Notes: generated by a model from the letters alone, not told the origin. A stretch of DNA of 64,000 nucleotides from Oopsacas minuta (GCA_024704765.1 JAKMXF010000177.1:310001-374000); one strand, 5' to 3'. Positions 33,138 to 44,465 are shown, numbered from the stretch's first letter. Made by a program: numbers and translations.

Positions 33138-33770
33138 CAGCTCTCCCCGCGCTACACGTATGCAAACACTTCATGTCCACACTCGGACCTACGGCCCTCG
33201 AGTACATAAACTCATAATCTTAACCGTAGCAAACATGATACTACCATAACTTTAAATCTGCTTACTTTATGTCCTCATAGTGGACAAATATATATGAAAT
33301 GATGTTTACACTATCGTATTTGGACTCAACATACTCGATTACCTCAGTATAATCATTGAAAGCATGTTTCTACCTCAATTTGAAATTTGTCTACTTTATG
33401 TACCAAAAAGTAAACAAATATTCACAAAATGTTGTTTACAATATCATATTTTGGCTCAGTATTCTCGATTACCCCAGTATAGTCTTTGAAAGTGTGATTC
33501 GACCACAATTTTGAAATTTGTTTACTTTATATTCATAAAAACAACAATTAATTGACATATGAAAGATTTGAAAATGTGAAATTCGGATTCAGCTTCCTTA
33601 GTTACCCCTAGATAGCCGCTTAGAGCAAGCCTGTACGTATATTTTGACATTTGCTTAATTTGTTTACTTTATATTCATAAAACAACAATACATTAATATA
33701 TGATTAATCCAAAAGTGTGAAATCGGATTCAGCATGTTCGATATATTAGTGAGGTTTTATTCAATTCTAT
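33138..33770 (+). repeat. Dispersed repeat R1, longest copy
   Basis: It begins with a GC-richer head (CCGCGCTACACG, CTCGAGTACATAAACTCATA). It then runs through four diverged monomers of about 130-145 bp, each holding a variant of GAAATTTGTTTACTTTATATTC and ATTCGGATTCAGC followed by CTCGATTACC. Related copies lie at 43600-44260, 47640-47720, 51598-51970 and 52200-52640. No coding sequence. Confidence 0.7.
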
Positions 33771-34397
33771 TTACTTCCTTGATAGGCACGATAAATACAT
33801 AGTTATGAGACAATTTCAAAATTGCATACTCAAGAAAACTTGTCAGTTCCGTTCCGTTAATTAGGGACGCCCTATAATTTGGTTAAATCATTTTATTAAT
33901 TCTCCCAATGGAGTTCGTGATCATCCTACGTCGAATATGTAGGATTTAATTGTAATATCTCTATTATATTGATAGAATTGGATTAATCATTTTATGCTCT
34001 ATTATAAAAGATTGAGTCTAATCCCTATTAGCAGATATTAACCTAATTTTACTTTGCTTTAATACACTACTTAAATTAGAAACATGTGCAAATACTTCAT
34101 AAATTATGTTAGACTAATGAACAGCCCATTATGATAAGAATACAAAATCGATTCATCTAATCAATAATTAAAGTATAGAACCTATAGAACATCCTTTTGG
34201 TTATTAAATTCTTTAAATAGTATGATATAAAATTGGAATAATTGCTGAAATGATTTATACAATCCATAAATTATTATTGAATGAATATTTGTAATAATGA
34301 ATATATATTAAATTGGTTATTTTAATGAAAGATGTAAATAAAGTATAAATTGATTTAACTAGTAGATTAGTTACAATCATCGGACAGATTAATTACA
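33771..34397. other. Upstream region of the first bZIP gene
   Basis: AT-rich. It holds the 5' flank and presumably the promoter of the bZIP gene at 34398, but I cannot point to a TATA box or initiator with confidence in such AT-rich sequence. Confidence 0.3.
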
Positions 34398-34745
34398 ATG
34401 GAAAAAGAAATGCTCGAGCCTATCCTAATCAAGGGTTGGAGAATATATTATGGAGAACAAAATTTTCTTAGCCTTTTAGATCCAGTAAAACTTGCTAAGT
34501 TAACTAGTAAGGATTTTTCCATGATTATATCCGAAAAATTTTCACCAACAGAAGTTGCATTTATCAGGGAGAAGCGGATGAAAGCATTAAACAACATTGC
34601 AGCCAAAAAACATAGGGAAAAAGAAAGGTCTAGTGAAAGAAATATAGAGCTTGAGCTTGATAAACTTAAGATGAAGAGAGATGCATTATTAGAAGAAAAG
34701 CTCAACTTGCAAAACCAATTGCTAGCTTATATACATCAGCACTAG
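34398..34745 (+). CDS. Small Maf/CNC-like bZIP transcription factor
   Basis: Intact 115-residue, single-exon frame. A DNA-binding bZIP lies at residues 57-111: invariant Asn65, Arg73 after seven residues, then zipper positions Ile83, Leu90, Leu97, Leu104 (Tyr111) at exact heptads. This fits N-x7-R-x9-L-x6-L-x6-L. The segment before it (LAKLTSKDFSMIISEKFSPT) resembles the extended homology region of Maf and CNC factors, which helps contact DNA. There is no activation domain, as in small Maf proteins, so it would act as a dimer partner or repressor in the nucleus. The start codon follows TTACA and is the only in-frame Met near the 5' end. AATAAA lies at 34752-34757, 7 bases past the stop. No lesion is visible. 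Confidence 0.75.
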   Translation: MEKEMLEPILIKGWRIYYGEQNFLSLLDPVKLAKLTSKDFSMIISEKFSPTEVAFIREKRMKALNNIAAKKHREKERSSERNIELELDKLKMKRDALLEEKLNLQNQLLAYIHQH

Positions 34746-34751
34746 AATATC

Positions 34752-34757
34752 AATAAA
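34752..34757 (+). terminator. Poly(A) signal of the first bZIP gene
   Basis: AATAAA lies seven bases after the TAG stop, in an AT-rich context, so chance occurrence is possible. Confidence 0.4.
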
Positions 34758-34884
34758 TTACATGATCAAGATGTGCACTGAACATAATTAATAGCAGACT
34801 AATTGTTTTTACCGCGCATTATTGTACTTATCTATACTATAACAATGCAATTAATCTAATATATCTGTTGCAGTAAAAGTGTGT

Positions 34885-35850
34885 TTCCAGTCAAAACGTT
34901 TTAAACTGAAATTTCTAGTCAAAGTGCGTTTAGCATTGAAATTTAAATTGTGATATTTCTATCAGAGTGTGTTTAGAAAATATTTCCAAAATTATAATAA
35001 CTCTCACAACGGTCTAATACTTAAGCCTACCATACACGATGTAACAATGTTGCATGGAAAATTTAACATACACAATTAAAATATGTTGCATGCAACAAAA
35101 TTGCATGAGTTATGGTGGACTTTATAAGTACAGTCGAAACCGGTTCTTTCTTACACCAGGTTTTTCTGACTTATCAGTTTTTCTTACTTTATTTCCGTGG
35201 AAAGACATAGTAAGAAAAGACCGGTTTCTACTTTACTTATATTCCGTTACAATTTATAATCCATAAAAAGAATTTACAATACAAACATATAATTTTTATT
35301 TTGAATCTAGAGGAAACAGGTATCGGATATACAACTATTGCTGGAGATTTCCAGAATGCAGAAGGATTGTAAATATTGCTAGAAAAACAGAAAGCAAAAT
35401 AAAAAAAGGCAAAATTTTTGCAGAGATAAGTTTAATCACACCAAATATGTTCGTCTTCAGAAACGCATAATATGAGAAGTTGCAGGCGGACTTTAGCAGG
35501 CCAAAGAACATCAAAGTCCTCTGAAAATGACAAGAAACATTGACGAGGCTATTCTTCAGTCCTTCATATTTAACAAACCCAGTTATCTGGAAATTACACA
35601 TGTCTCCAGCAATGGTTTTATATCCTCTACCTGCTCCTTACTTTTAGATTATATGTTTGTTTTGTAAATTCTATTTATACGTTATAATTTGTAACGGAAT
35701 ATACGTATTATATGTATTAGACCGTTGTGAGTGTAAGTAACTTTAGAATACTATAAACGTACACTGACAGAATTATGGTAATAAATTTCAATATAAGACG
35801 AATTCTCGTTGACTAGAAATTTCAGTCAAAACGCGTTTAGACTAGTAATA
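34885..35850. mobile_element. About 970 bp fold-back element with long imperfect arms
   Basis: The left side (AGTCAAAACGTTTT, ACTGAAATTTCTAGTC, CTCACAACGGTCTAATAC) is inverted at 35720-35850. A second inner pair (TTCCGTTACAATTTATAA, TTACAATACAAACATATAA, ATTGCTGGAGA) links 35237-35355 with 35590-35710. Reading frames inside are chance. It lies 140 bp downstream of the bZIP gene. Confidence 0.65.
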
Positions 35851-35869
35851 AATCAGTCCGCTTTTTCTC

Positions 35870-35980
35870 AAGTGCGGTCTGGACAGTTCCAAGATTTAGA
35901 TCGTGCGGGCTGACGGTCCAGAAAAAATCAATGACGGTCCGGTCTGGTCCATGAAATTGCGGCCCGCTGCAACACTGATA
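35870..35980. repeat. GC-rich repeat end, possibly hAT-derived
   Basis: The block rich in GGTC/GACC words ends in GCAACACTGATAAC, whose complement (CAGTGTTGC) resembles hAT starts. I found no partner end, so it is fragmentary. Confidence 0.3.
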
Positions 35981-35999
35981 ACGGTATATACTTAGTCTA

Positions 36000-36060
36000 A
36001 AATGGTTGGCTAATGTCTATCTATCTAGTATATATATATACTATAGATAGCCAACCATTT
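36000..36060. repeat. Hairpin with 13 bp arms and TA loop
   Basis: AAATGGTTGGCTA is inverted at the right edge. An inner TCTATCTAGTATATA stretch also pairs partly. It lies directly before an R2 repeat copy. Confidence 0.55.
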
Positions 36061-36061
36061 A

Positions 36062-36255
36062 ATGCTGTGGCTAATAATGTGATTTTCGATATCCAAAGTG
36101 GTGATAATAACGTCCTGATATCGTCATAGGTGTGAATTTTCGTCCAAGACTCAGACTTGTCCAAGCCAGCCAAAATGCCCCTGCATTCCAAAATCAGCCC
36201 TGGGTTCTTCTAGTTCCTTCAATCAATTCCGAACATACAAACATATATATACATA
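36062..36255 (+). repeat. Dispersed repeat R2
   Basis: It contains GTCATAGGTGTGAATTTTCG and ends CTTCAATCAATTCCGAACAT before an ACATA-rich tail. Copies lie at 51325-51597 and 53255-53565 in the same orientation. The 3' tail suggests a retroposed or SINE-like origin, but no promoter boxes are evident. Confidence 0.65.
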
Positions 36256-36650
36256 CATACTATTTGCATATCACGCAAGCATTCATGCTTCTACGAAATA
36301 TACTCCATTTCAAGCGATGTATTGTCGTAGTGCGAAGCTACCAATTGATTTGTCCATTAAACCTCCAAAATCAATTGAGCAGGCGAAAAAGTTTTAGAGG
36401 CGCTTGGCGTGAAGTGTATAACAAACCCCCATTAACACTAAAAACGAATCTTTGATAACCGTCATTCCAATAATAAAGTGTTATCAACTGGCGTGACTGT
36501 GTACATAAAAAACAGCGAGTTAATACATCGGATGAGATCACAATATAAGATTAAGAAACTTGAGTTACGGATGAGCTAGTTTTAATTTGAGTTAAACAAG
36601 GAGTTAAACAATTCAACAAAAAAGACTGTTTTCTCCCATTTCCGCTAAAT

Positions 36651-37140
36651 CTAGAAAAAATGTTGACAAAATTTTCAACTTGAAGATATGCAAGACCCAA
36701 TACTTTGGAAAACCTGGCTACCTATCTAAACCTCCGCGGATATACAGAACTAAAGATGATGGTAATTGCCATTTCCGATCGATAAGCTACATCCTAACAT
36801 TTTCAGAAGAAAGACATTTATAATTCATATTAAAGTCCTCCATCATATGAGTGGTAGTTTGAGTGAAACACTAAGAAAGTATCTTTCTCAAACAGTTTCC
36901 AATTATGTCAGCGAAAGTGTCATTGACTCCAGTGGTGTTTGGGCAACCGAGGTAGAAATACTGGCTACAGCTAATCTTATTCAACATGATATCGTTGTGT
37001 ATGCAAAGAGTGGGGATTCTATGGAATGGCTTACATATCCTGCATCTTTTACATTGACAAAACAACAGAAACTGCATTGCATCTGGAAAATTTAGCTGAA
37101 CATTGTTCATTAGTATCGCAGATTCATTATTGTTTTAGCA
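36651..37140 (+). pseudogene. OTU-type cysteine protease domain 3
   Basis: Plus-strand order: YFGKPGYLSKPPRIYRTK, catalytic loop DDGNCHFRSISYILTFSE (Cys codon 36767-36769), stop TAA near 36820. In a second frame come LRKYLSQTVSNYVSES, SSGVWATEVEILATANLI and HDIVVYAKSGDSMEWL. In a third frame comes HLENLAEHCSLV, with the likely catalytic His near 37101. All catalytic residues remain but two frame changes break it. It is opposite in orientation to the other OTU modules. A Ulp1-like protease relic follows 0.8 kb downstream on the same strand, as both domain types occur in Ginger1 transposases. Confidence 0.75.
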
Positions 37141-37899
37141 GCTGATTAGAAGAAGTATTAATCACTCTAATTTCGTTAATCATTATTTAAACAGGGTATA
37201 AACTAGGCTAGGCTATTTTAACCCCTGGGTTAATAACTAGGCGAGCCAATATAATTCCCCGGGAGTTAATCGGGCCTAAAACCAAGCATTTGGAAGATCC
37301 CTGAAGTTCGTAAATCGCTAGCCTATCGGAAGTAAATAGGGACCCATTACAATTTCTCACACTAGCTCTAATACGCCATAGAGCGCTCGCTGGCCCAAAT
37401 GTCTTATTGTATTGGTTATCAGGCCACCCTCACTCGCCCCACACCGGCCACAAAATATTTCACGTATCCGTAGGACACTATGGATTACACAGAATACATA
37501 GTGTGTAGTTATACACTTTAGATGATGAATTTGGGAGGTTACCACAACATCACGTCCCAGATTAAGCACGCCCGTTTAGATCCTCATCGTCAGAAACCCC
37601 ACTCGGTGAGACTTCTAGTGTGTGGCAAGAGTCTACGTTAAAATCAGTCAATGATCTATCTACGTATACGATTGATCATTTACGGAATTTCCTGACCTCT
37701 GGCATTCAAAAATCAACAAGTAAATACTTAATTGTACTTAATATCTTGTATTCATCTTGGTCCTTGGATACAATATATTTCAGGCGCATCCAGGATATAT
37801 TCTAGACGAAAGAGGTTAAGTTGGTGCCACCAAATTATTCTTTTTGGGAATATCAAGTTGCGATATTCTAAGGAAACAGTGGGACATTGAGTATTTTTA
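37141..37899. other. Spacer between OTU and Ulp1 relics
   Basis: I recognise no domain. If OTU 3 and the Ulp1 relic belonged to one element, this is its linker or a later insertion. Confidence 0.35.
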
Positions 37900-38312
37900 G
37901 ATTCTTCTACGAATCAATTTCCTCAACTTCTTGAGCTCCAGAATATCATCATAGGGCAGTACAATAATGACGTAATAGTATTCGAATTGATAATGACTCG
38001 TCTCGTAGCCATTGGTTGGGATCCTGTGCTGATAGTAAGGGTAAAGTATCTATGATTCCTCATTTGACAACACTTCTGATCAAGTAGATATTTAGTTTGC
38101 ATAAATTTATCCTCAAAGTGGCAATTTGTATACTTGAGAGAGCGGATGCAACAACAGAAAGGTGCCATAGACTGTGGACTATTCACAGCCGCGGTTTATA
38201 CATCTCTCGCTTTGAGAAGGAATCCTTATAGTACTGTTTTGGGACCAACTAAATGAAAGATCATCTTGCTCTTTGTATTCGTAACCAGCATGGAAGTATG
38301 ATATTTCTATAC
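37900..38312 (+). pseudogene. Ulp1/SENP-like cysteine protease (C48) relic
   Basis: SUMO-type proteases have a His-Trp motif and a downstream Asp-Cys-Gly motif. Here SRSHWLGSCADSKGKV places His at 38010-38012. MQQQKGAIDCGLFTAAVYTS places the nucleophile Cys at 38173-38175, followed by LALRRNPYSTVLGPTK. A final frame change leads to MKDHLALCIRNQHGS. Between the motifs are stops and frame changes (DSSFDNTSDQVDI in another frame). The QQ-x-x-x-x-DCGLF pattern is typical of transposon-carried Ulp1 domains in invertebrates. It is dead, and is interpreted as the C-terminal part of a Ginger1-type element. Confidence 0.7.
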
Positions 38313-38432
38313 AGGTAGTGCGACATTTGTGTGCAGTTCTGTATAAATTATATATACATAAAAATACGAGTATATCGGGTTATCATAACAATTTTACATT
38401 TAAGTACCTAGTCCAAAATTTTGCACATCATT

Positions 38433-38836
38433 ATGGACTACTTGTCTACCCGACGGGAATCATTTTTGGAAAATAAATCGATTCCTCTCAATGAAATTGT
38501 TGTTTCGAACGCTCTAAATTGTTCTGCCACACTACCAACGTATGAATTGATGGAGAAGCCGTTTGAAGTCCTAATCACAATTCACATTTAAAATTGATAA
38601 ATCTTCTAGAGAGTGAGACAAACTGTCATATGGTGATATATTTATAACTTTCAGCGCACAACAAATGTCGCAAAACAATGGCGTTGTCAAGTTTAAAAAT
38701 GGAAAAGGAAGTATCTATACTGTCGGAACCTCTATTTTAAAAATGATAGGCCAACAATGCTATACGGACAGAGGCATAGCCAAGATGATGGGCAGTGATG
38801 CGGCGCACCAGCGAGAAAATCCTGCACACCACTAAA
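38433..38836 (+). CDS. Two short adjoining reading frames, unknown
   Basis: The first frame from ATG 38433 encodes 52 residues (MDYLSTRRESFLENKSIPLN start). After a TATAACTTTCAG acceptor-like site at about 38643-38654, a second open frame follows with NGVVKFKNGKGSIYTVGTSI and QQCYTDRGIAKMMGSD, and a stop at 38836. Both look protein-like, but I found no good donor joining them and recognise no family. They may be a decayed host gene or the tail of the transposon upstream. Confidence 0.25.
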
Positions 38837-39267
38837 ACATGTTCAGACTATTGTAGGCAGAAATTAGTAAAATGGTACTGAATATTTAATAAATTTAATT
38901 CTGTATGGTTTCCGGTAGTAGTGTTTAGATTTAGGACAATCTATGAAATAATTTGTTACTTTGCAATAATTACTAAATAGCTCAATACAATTCAACACTG
39001 CTGGCACCAAGACCTGGCTACGCCACTGCATGAGACAGAAGAAATTGGGAAATAAGTTTTTGAATTTCGCAACAGGGTTAATACCTGCCCTAGAATCCGA
39101 TGATAATCCTCATCGAATAATTGCCGAAGCATCAGGGGAACTAACCGAAATGGCAAAACACTTTTCCCGCGTGAAAAAAGCATAAAGAAATTTTGCCAAC
39201 GGATAAGACTCTCTTCGATCATCACTTAGATTCAAATCTAAATCATTTGGCGGCAATAACTCCAAAA

Positions 39268-39690
39268 TAGAGATGCACTGGATATCCGGCCAATTTCATT
39301 AATATGCCGGATACTTATAAGTGTCCGGCTGGATAATACTACATATAGACAAATGCATGATTTGATGTAATCTACGTACAATAACTCAAATGTCTAGTCC
39401 TAGATAAACTGTGCTATAACAAACCTATCGAGACACTAATAACGGAAATCTAATATTCCAAATTTTTCTGAATAAAGAGGAGATGCTCTCCTTTTTCAGG
39501 TAACAATCAGTTGCGCCTTTCTTCAAATACAATTCCACCACTACTAAATAATATTTCACTACCTACTGAGCTAGGTGGAGTACCCAAATATTTAACAAAA
39601 GTATCCCGTATCAGGCCGGATAACCGGAAAATTAGAAGCCGGATATCTTAACCGGTCGAATGGGAAATTTTCATATCTGGTGCATCTCTA
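39268..39690 (-). mobile_element. hAT element, internally deleted, with C-terminal transposase remnant
   Basis: Ends TAGAGATGCACTGGATAT and TAGAGATGCACCAGATAT are inverted. They are flanked by CTCCAAAA (39260-39267) and CTCTAAAA (39691-39698), an 8 bp duplication with one change. Inside, the minus strand reads KYLGTPPSSVGSEILFSSGG, FEERRN, a stop, and LLPEKGEHLLFIQKNLE: the hAT dimerisation domain. CCGG-rich subterminal words (GGATATCCGG) occur on both sides. Only about 423 bp remain of an element that should be several kilobases. Confidence 0.85.
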
Positions 39691-39698
39691 CTCTAAAA

Positions 39699-39989
39699 TA
39701 TTCCATACAAGGTTGAAGAAATCATGATTTGTTATAAAAATCAGATTATTATAATTCCATTAAATATTGTTTGATTAATCAAATTTAGCCCTTAAAATCC
39801 TTCTCTTTTATTTATAACGTTAGATTTCCATATCTGTAACTAGTCGACGATATTTAACTCATTTTTTCGAAATTCTATGTGGTTAGCAATCTAAAGAGTG
39901 ATCAAAAAATTGCTGATGAGCTAATACTAACAAATAACAACTACTTTATGTCGATCAATCGAACATGATACCGTTTATTCATTTGTTGT
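39699..39989. other. AT-rich, no feature
   Basis: I see nothing beyond AT-rich sequence. Confidence 0.4.
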
Positions 39990-40470
39990 ATTTAGCAGCT
40001 TGTATATAAATACAAGCTTTCGGGCTTATCCATTCTAGACACAAAGGGTTTGTGTCTCTTTGCTGGTGGATCCATTCTGATCGGGGAGAAATCGCACGTT
40101 CCGTCTCTTCCAAATTGACGAAAACAGGTACGGGCGTGTTTGGCTAGTTACTGACATCTGTAGTCAGATTGAGAGCAGCATTACATTCTGTATGATATTG
40201 CTCCATTCTTGCAACAAGTCTTTGGAATTCCTTCCATATTTCCTGCATTTTGCACGACATCCGGTTTACCCGGATATCAATGTCATGCCTTCGGCAGCTC
40301 ATAGTGAAACACTCAAGTAATTTAAAATGTGGTTCGAAAATGATATAATACTCGAATGAGGAGATTGAGGGTAAAGCGATGATGCTTTTTCCACTTTGCG
40401 GAATTGTCGTAACTACGATATAGTTAGTAGAATATGAATAACTTTGATTTTAAGATAGTAGTGTAGTATA
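39990..40470 (-). pseudogene. Unidentified reading frame with one internal stop
   Basis: On the minus strand a frame of about 102 codons is open from about 40458. It contains VVTTIPQSGKSIIALPSISS, HFKLLECFTMSCRRHDID and KMQEIWKEFQRLVARMEQYH. After a TAG it continues open with VPVFVNLEETERAISPRSEW. The KMQEIWKEFQRLVARMEQ part could form a short amphipathic helix or coiled coil. I do not recognise it. The continued openness past the TAG suggests a decayed gene or a spliced exon. Confidence 0.35.
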
Positions 40471-40808
40471 TTATTTCGATATATATATGAGATTTATATA
40501 TGGCTGAAACATGAATCAATTACATTTATTCAACTACCTACGATGTGAATCGCAACAGCAATCTGTGTCAGGAAAGTCCAAGAAATAGGATTAAAAACAC
40601 TATATTCAAATAATGCAGAATTTTTCACTAACTGTTAGGATGCTACCAACTTTGGCTTAGCTACCTTCGCAGTTTGTTTTTACAGCCTGTGAAATTATAT
40701 TCTATCAGTTACTTTCAACTATATTTGTTCCCGATAATCTCTGAAGTAAATACAATTTAAGAAGAGTCAAGGACGTGATTATAGTTTTATCGAACCCCCA
40801 GTGGGGGT

Positions 40809-40888
40809 ACGTGTTAGAGTAGGTTAAGTCTATATATTATGCTATTTGCAAATAGCATAATGTATAGACTTAACCTACTCTATCACGT
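40809..40888. repeat. 80 bp near-perfect hairpin
   Basis: Arms of about 39 bp (starting ACGTGTTAGAGTAGGTTAAG) pair with two mismatches around a very short loop. It is too tightly closed for a typical microRNA precursor. It could be a MITE remnant or a cruciform-forming site. A CCCCCAGTGGGGG palindrome lies 10 bp to the left. Confidence 0.65.
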
Positions 40889-41022
40889 GCCATATCTAAA
40901 AACTTCCTCAAGTAAGAAATAAGAAAACACAAGTTGTAGTGTCATAAGGCCATGGTAATGAATTTTTGTTAAATTTTGACTATGTATCTTGTCCGCGATC
41001 AGTGATGACTGGGGTACCTGTA

Positions 41023-41148
41023 CAGTGGAACTTCGTTAATACGAACACCAACGGACAGTCAAACTTTATTCCGGAGAAATTTCAATTGAAAACCATTGTA
41101 ATATTGGAAAATCGTATTAACTGTGTTCTTAGCAACGAGGTTCTACTG
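41023..41148. mobile_element. 126 bp pogo/Tigger-type MITE
   Basis: CAGTGGAACTTCGTTAATACG at the left pairs with the complement of CAGTAGAACCTCGTTGC at the right. TA precedes the left end and a diverged CA follows the right. These ends are typical for Tigger-class MITEs. Confidence 0.7.
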
Positions 41149-41160
41149 CACCAGCAAAAT

Positions 41161-41255
41161 CCGTACACAAACGTAGCAATAACTGTACACAAACGTCGCA
41201 TGAGTCACATAAGTCTTGTACACAAATGTCGCATGAGTACTGTACACAAATGTCT
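41161..41255 (+). repeat. Tandem GTACACAAAYGTCGCATGAGT units
   Basis: Four imperfect copies spaced 23-34 bp follow the MITE directly. This looks like a minisatellite start; spacing is irregular. Confidence 0.6.
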
Positions 41256-41279
41256 CCCCCCGATAGCCTTGTAACAAAT

Positions 41280-42299
41280 ATATCGTGTTGTTAAATCAAT
41301 TTGTAATTCAACATACCTAATAATATACAAAAAATAATTTCAACATGATTTCACAGAATGAAACAGAGTATACTTAGTAGACTATTTCGCTTGGACATTA
41401 CTAGAAATTAATATTTACCGTATCAGGCAAGTGTTATTTAGATTAGAAGCCTGTCGTAGATAGTCTATTTCGGTTGCTGTCGAAAATGGGCAATAAAGAT
41501 TTTGAATATAATGACAGTTGACTCTTAAATCTGAAAACCATGACAAGCTATCGTTATCATCCCTGTGATAGGATTCTATTTCACGGGGGTACCTTTTTGT
41601 ATCCTGTAATAGTCAGCGCAGGGCTGGATTCGGTTAACCGGTTAACCTCTGCTATATAACAGTTAACTGCTATGATAGAATATATTCGGTTAACCCAAAA
41701 CTGTCATTTCCACAAATATATTTAGTGTTCCTAAGGGATTGAGAGATGCGAAATAATATATACATGAATTCTGCTAGTTCGATATTTATGAGATGTTACA
41801 TTTTAGGTCAGTACTCTCAAATTTCAATAGTTTTAGAAAAATAACATCGCATCACGATTGCATATATATATAATAGCTATGTATTGATATTTGCAATTTT
41901 AGTCACAAAACATCATTTATTGTATTAAGAAGAAATAGTATAGTACTTCAGTGGATATAACTTCCCATCTTCCGTATTTCAAACATATATGAACAATGAA
42001 TTATGAAATAATTCAACATACGGTATCCGAAATGGTGTATTTATACCCGACAAATGCGAATAGAGGATTCCTTCCAGTTCGTCTCAGTTCTCTATACTCA
42101 TACAGCATCCATAATGTACAAGATAACGATTGTTAATATTGAAATGAAGGTGTTAATTGCCTTGGTATAAATTCTCACAAGCACAAGGACCTTCACATAT
42201 TAGTTTGCATACTAAAGGACATAAATTCAGAAATAGTATTAAACAATAATATTATTACTAATACAGCTTGTACAATACCACTTGTTTTCTGTTAATATA
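41280..42299. other. No recognised gene
   Basis: AT-rich. At 41619-41700, CAGGGCTGG followed by CGGTTAACCGGTTAACC resembles a hAT-type end, but no partner end was found. Confidence 0.35.
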
Positions 42300-43595
42300 C
42301 AGTCTGTTACATAATTATTTGGAATCAAGGATTAGTTTATCATACGATTGAATTTACTCTTACATAATACAAAATTGACTAAAATATTCTCAAGAGGTGT
42401 ATAGTCAATATTTAATTGGTAGACCTCTTGAGTCAATAACCATTTGACACCTACGTGGCATTGAAGACCAATATAGGTCTAGAAAATTAGAATCTAGCCT
42501 GCTCCAGGTGATTCCAACATTTTCTTCAGCTCTGAAATTGTCTTGGGTCTTGTTTAGTTAATTCTTGCTTAACCCACACGAACAGATTTTCAATAGGATT
42601 GAGATCGGGCTTTGTGATGGCCACGGAAGTACTTTTGGTAAATTAGTACTCAAGCAATTCTTAACCTTTGTCGCTGTATGCTTAGGATCGTTATCCATTA
42701 TGAGTTGCCAATCATTTCCATGGAAAAACTTCAGCCTGAGTTAGGAGATGACCTTGAAGTATGTCTAGGAATAATGAACTATCTATATTTGTTGTAAATA
42801 TACACAAAGGGAAAGTCCCAATGGAAGAGAATGCCGCCCAAACATTTATTTTTGGAGTATGTTTAGTGGTGGGGACAAATCTTTTCTGATCGGATTTTGT
42901 CCACATCTTTATTCGACCCCTAGACAGCCAAATAGACATTTCATCAGCAAAACAGTCTTTGCCAATTGGACACGATACAATCGATTTGTTTCACTCAGCA
43001 TAGGTACTTTTGTGGGATATTTTTAGAATATTTGGAATCGACTAAGGCTCGGCGTACAGCCTGGTAGGATACAGGTATAGGAGCTATACTTGCCAATGTT
43101 CTTAGTGATAAGTATGGTTTTTGTCTTATTTGTTGGCTAATCGACTGTTTAATCCTATTTCTCAAAGAGCATGACCTTCCAGCTCCTTTTGATGGGAGAT
43201 ATCAATTCCTTTTGCTAGTTTGGCCTTTACATAATATACAGTAGACAAGCTTACATGAGCAATTTGAGCAATTTCTTTGAGCTATGGCTGTTAGCTTCTA
43301 GTAATAACTTGATAGTATTTCTCTTATGAATTGAGCCATATGAAATAGTTAATACTTAAGACAAGAGAAGATAAATGGTAAACTTACGAATAACCGCAAA
43401 TGACGTCACAACAAATATTACAGAAGAGAGAAATGTTCAAGAAGTTGATTAATTGAACAAAATATAACAATCGAATTACGTATGTACTATTATACAATTC
43501 AAAATATGCATTCACTTTCAAATACACAATGATTCTATTTAGTTATGGTATATTTTTAAAGTAGATTAAAATTCCGAATAATTATGTAACGACTG
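42300..43595 (-). mobile_element. Tc1-like element F (1296 bp)
   Basis: Ends CAGTCTGTTACATAATTATT and CAGTCGTTACATAATTATTC are inverted. TA lies at 42298-42299 and 43596-43597. It contains one heavily decayed transposase gene on the minus strand. The ends differ from Tc1 D and Tc1 E. Confidence 0.85.
42480..43350 (-). pseudogene. Tc1-like transposase F, heavily decayed
   Basis: Recognisable minus-strand pieces: a Trp/Lys-rich block KMWTKSDQKRFVPTTKHTPK, then INVWAAFSSIGTFPLCIF, DSSLFLDILQGHLLTQAE, and finally KPDLNPIENLFVWVKQELTK, the classic Pro-Asp-Leu-Asn-Pro-Ile-Glu-Asn end of the DDE core. The second Asp region is reduced to scraps between. There are many stops and frameshifts; only the family can be stated. 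Confidence 0.7.
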
Positions 43596-43599
43596 TATT

Positions 43600-44260
43600 A
43601 TACGAGCAGCTACGCTTGCTCGCGCTGCGCGGCTAGCGCACACTGTTCGCATGTAACTTGGCACTAGTACTTCGATAGTTTTTAAGAACTATTATTTACA
43701 CATGAAATTCGGAATCAGAGTACTCAAGTACCCCGGTATACCCGTTGAAACAAAGTTTCCGCGAAATTTGTTACTTTACATTCATAACAACCACAATAAA
43801 TTTACAAATGAGAAACTTGAAGATGCGGATACAGTGTTAATAGCAAGTGTCAACGTATTTTAGGATTTCAACTATTTGTTTACTTTATATTCATAAAAAC
43901 AACAATAGGTTTACATATGAGAAACTTGAAAATACGAAATTCAGATTTGCCTTCTTGATTACCCCTGTATTTCTGTCGAGAGCAAGTCTCTAAGTATATT
44001 TCGAGATGTCAACTATTTGTTTACTTCATATTCATAAAAACAACAAATAAATTTGAATATGATTAATTCGTAAGTGTGAAAATCGGAATCAGCTACTCGA
44101 TTACCTCAATATAATTGTTACTTTTCCAATATCCTCAACAGAAGGATATGTTACCTATATTAAATCCGCAGATCGTCTCCTACTATTATTATAATACAAA
44201 GTGGAAAACAAACACACATACACAATAATTGAGATTTAATAGTATATATGTATAGAATGA
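43600..44260 (+). repeat. Dispersed repeat R1, copy 2
   Basis: The head is rich in GCTTGCTCGCGCTGCGCGG. About three monomers follow with TTTGTTTACTTTATATTC and TACCCC(G/T)GTAT landmarks. The end has CACAATAATTGAGATTTAAT. It starts directly at the right TA of Tc1 F. Confidence 0.7.
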
Positions 44261-44465
44261 TCGCGTAGTACACAGACAAATTTATCGGAGAAAGTATAAA
44301 GTAAGCTTAGCTTAGTTTGGATAGTGTGGGATCTGTTACTTGCAAACAACTTTCTTCCGTACCAATTAAGAATGCTCTCCTAAGTAGACAATTTCAGCGG
44401 TACACTGACTACATAAACCATCCCTTAGATAGACAATACGTCCATTTACAAGCTGAAGTCAAGCT

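Noticed and set aside
35054-35601. Frames of 70 and 88 codons next to the first bZIP gene
   Set aside because: They fall inside the arms and middle of the fold-back element at 34885-35850.
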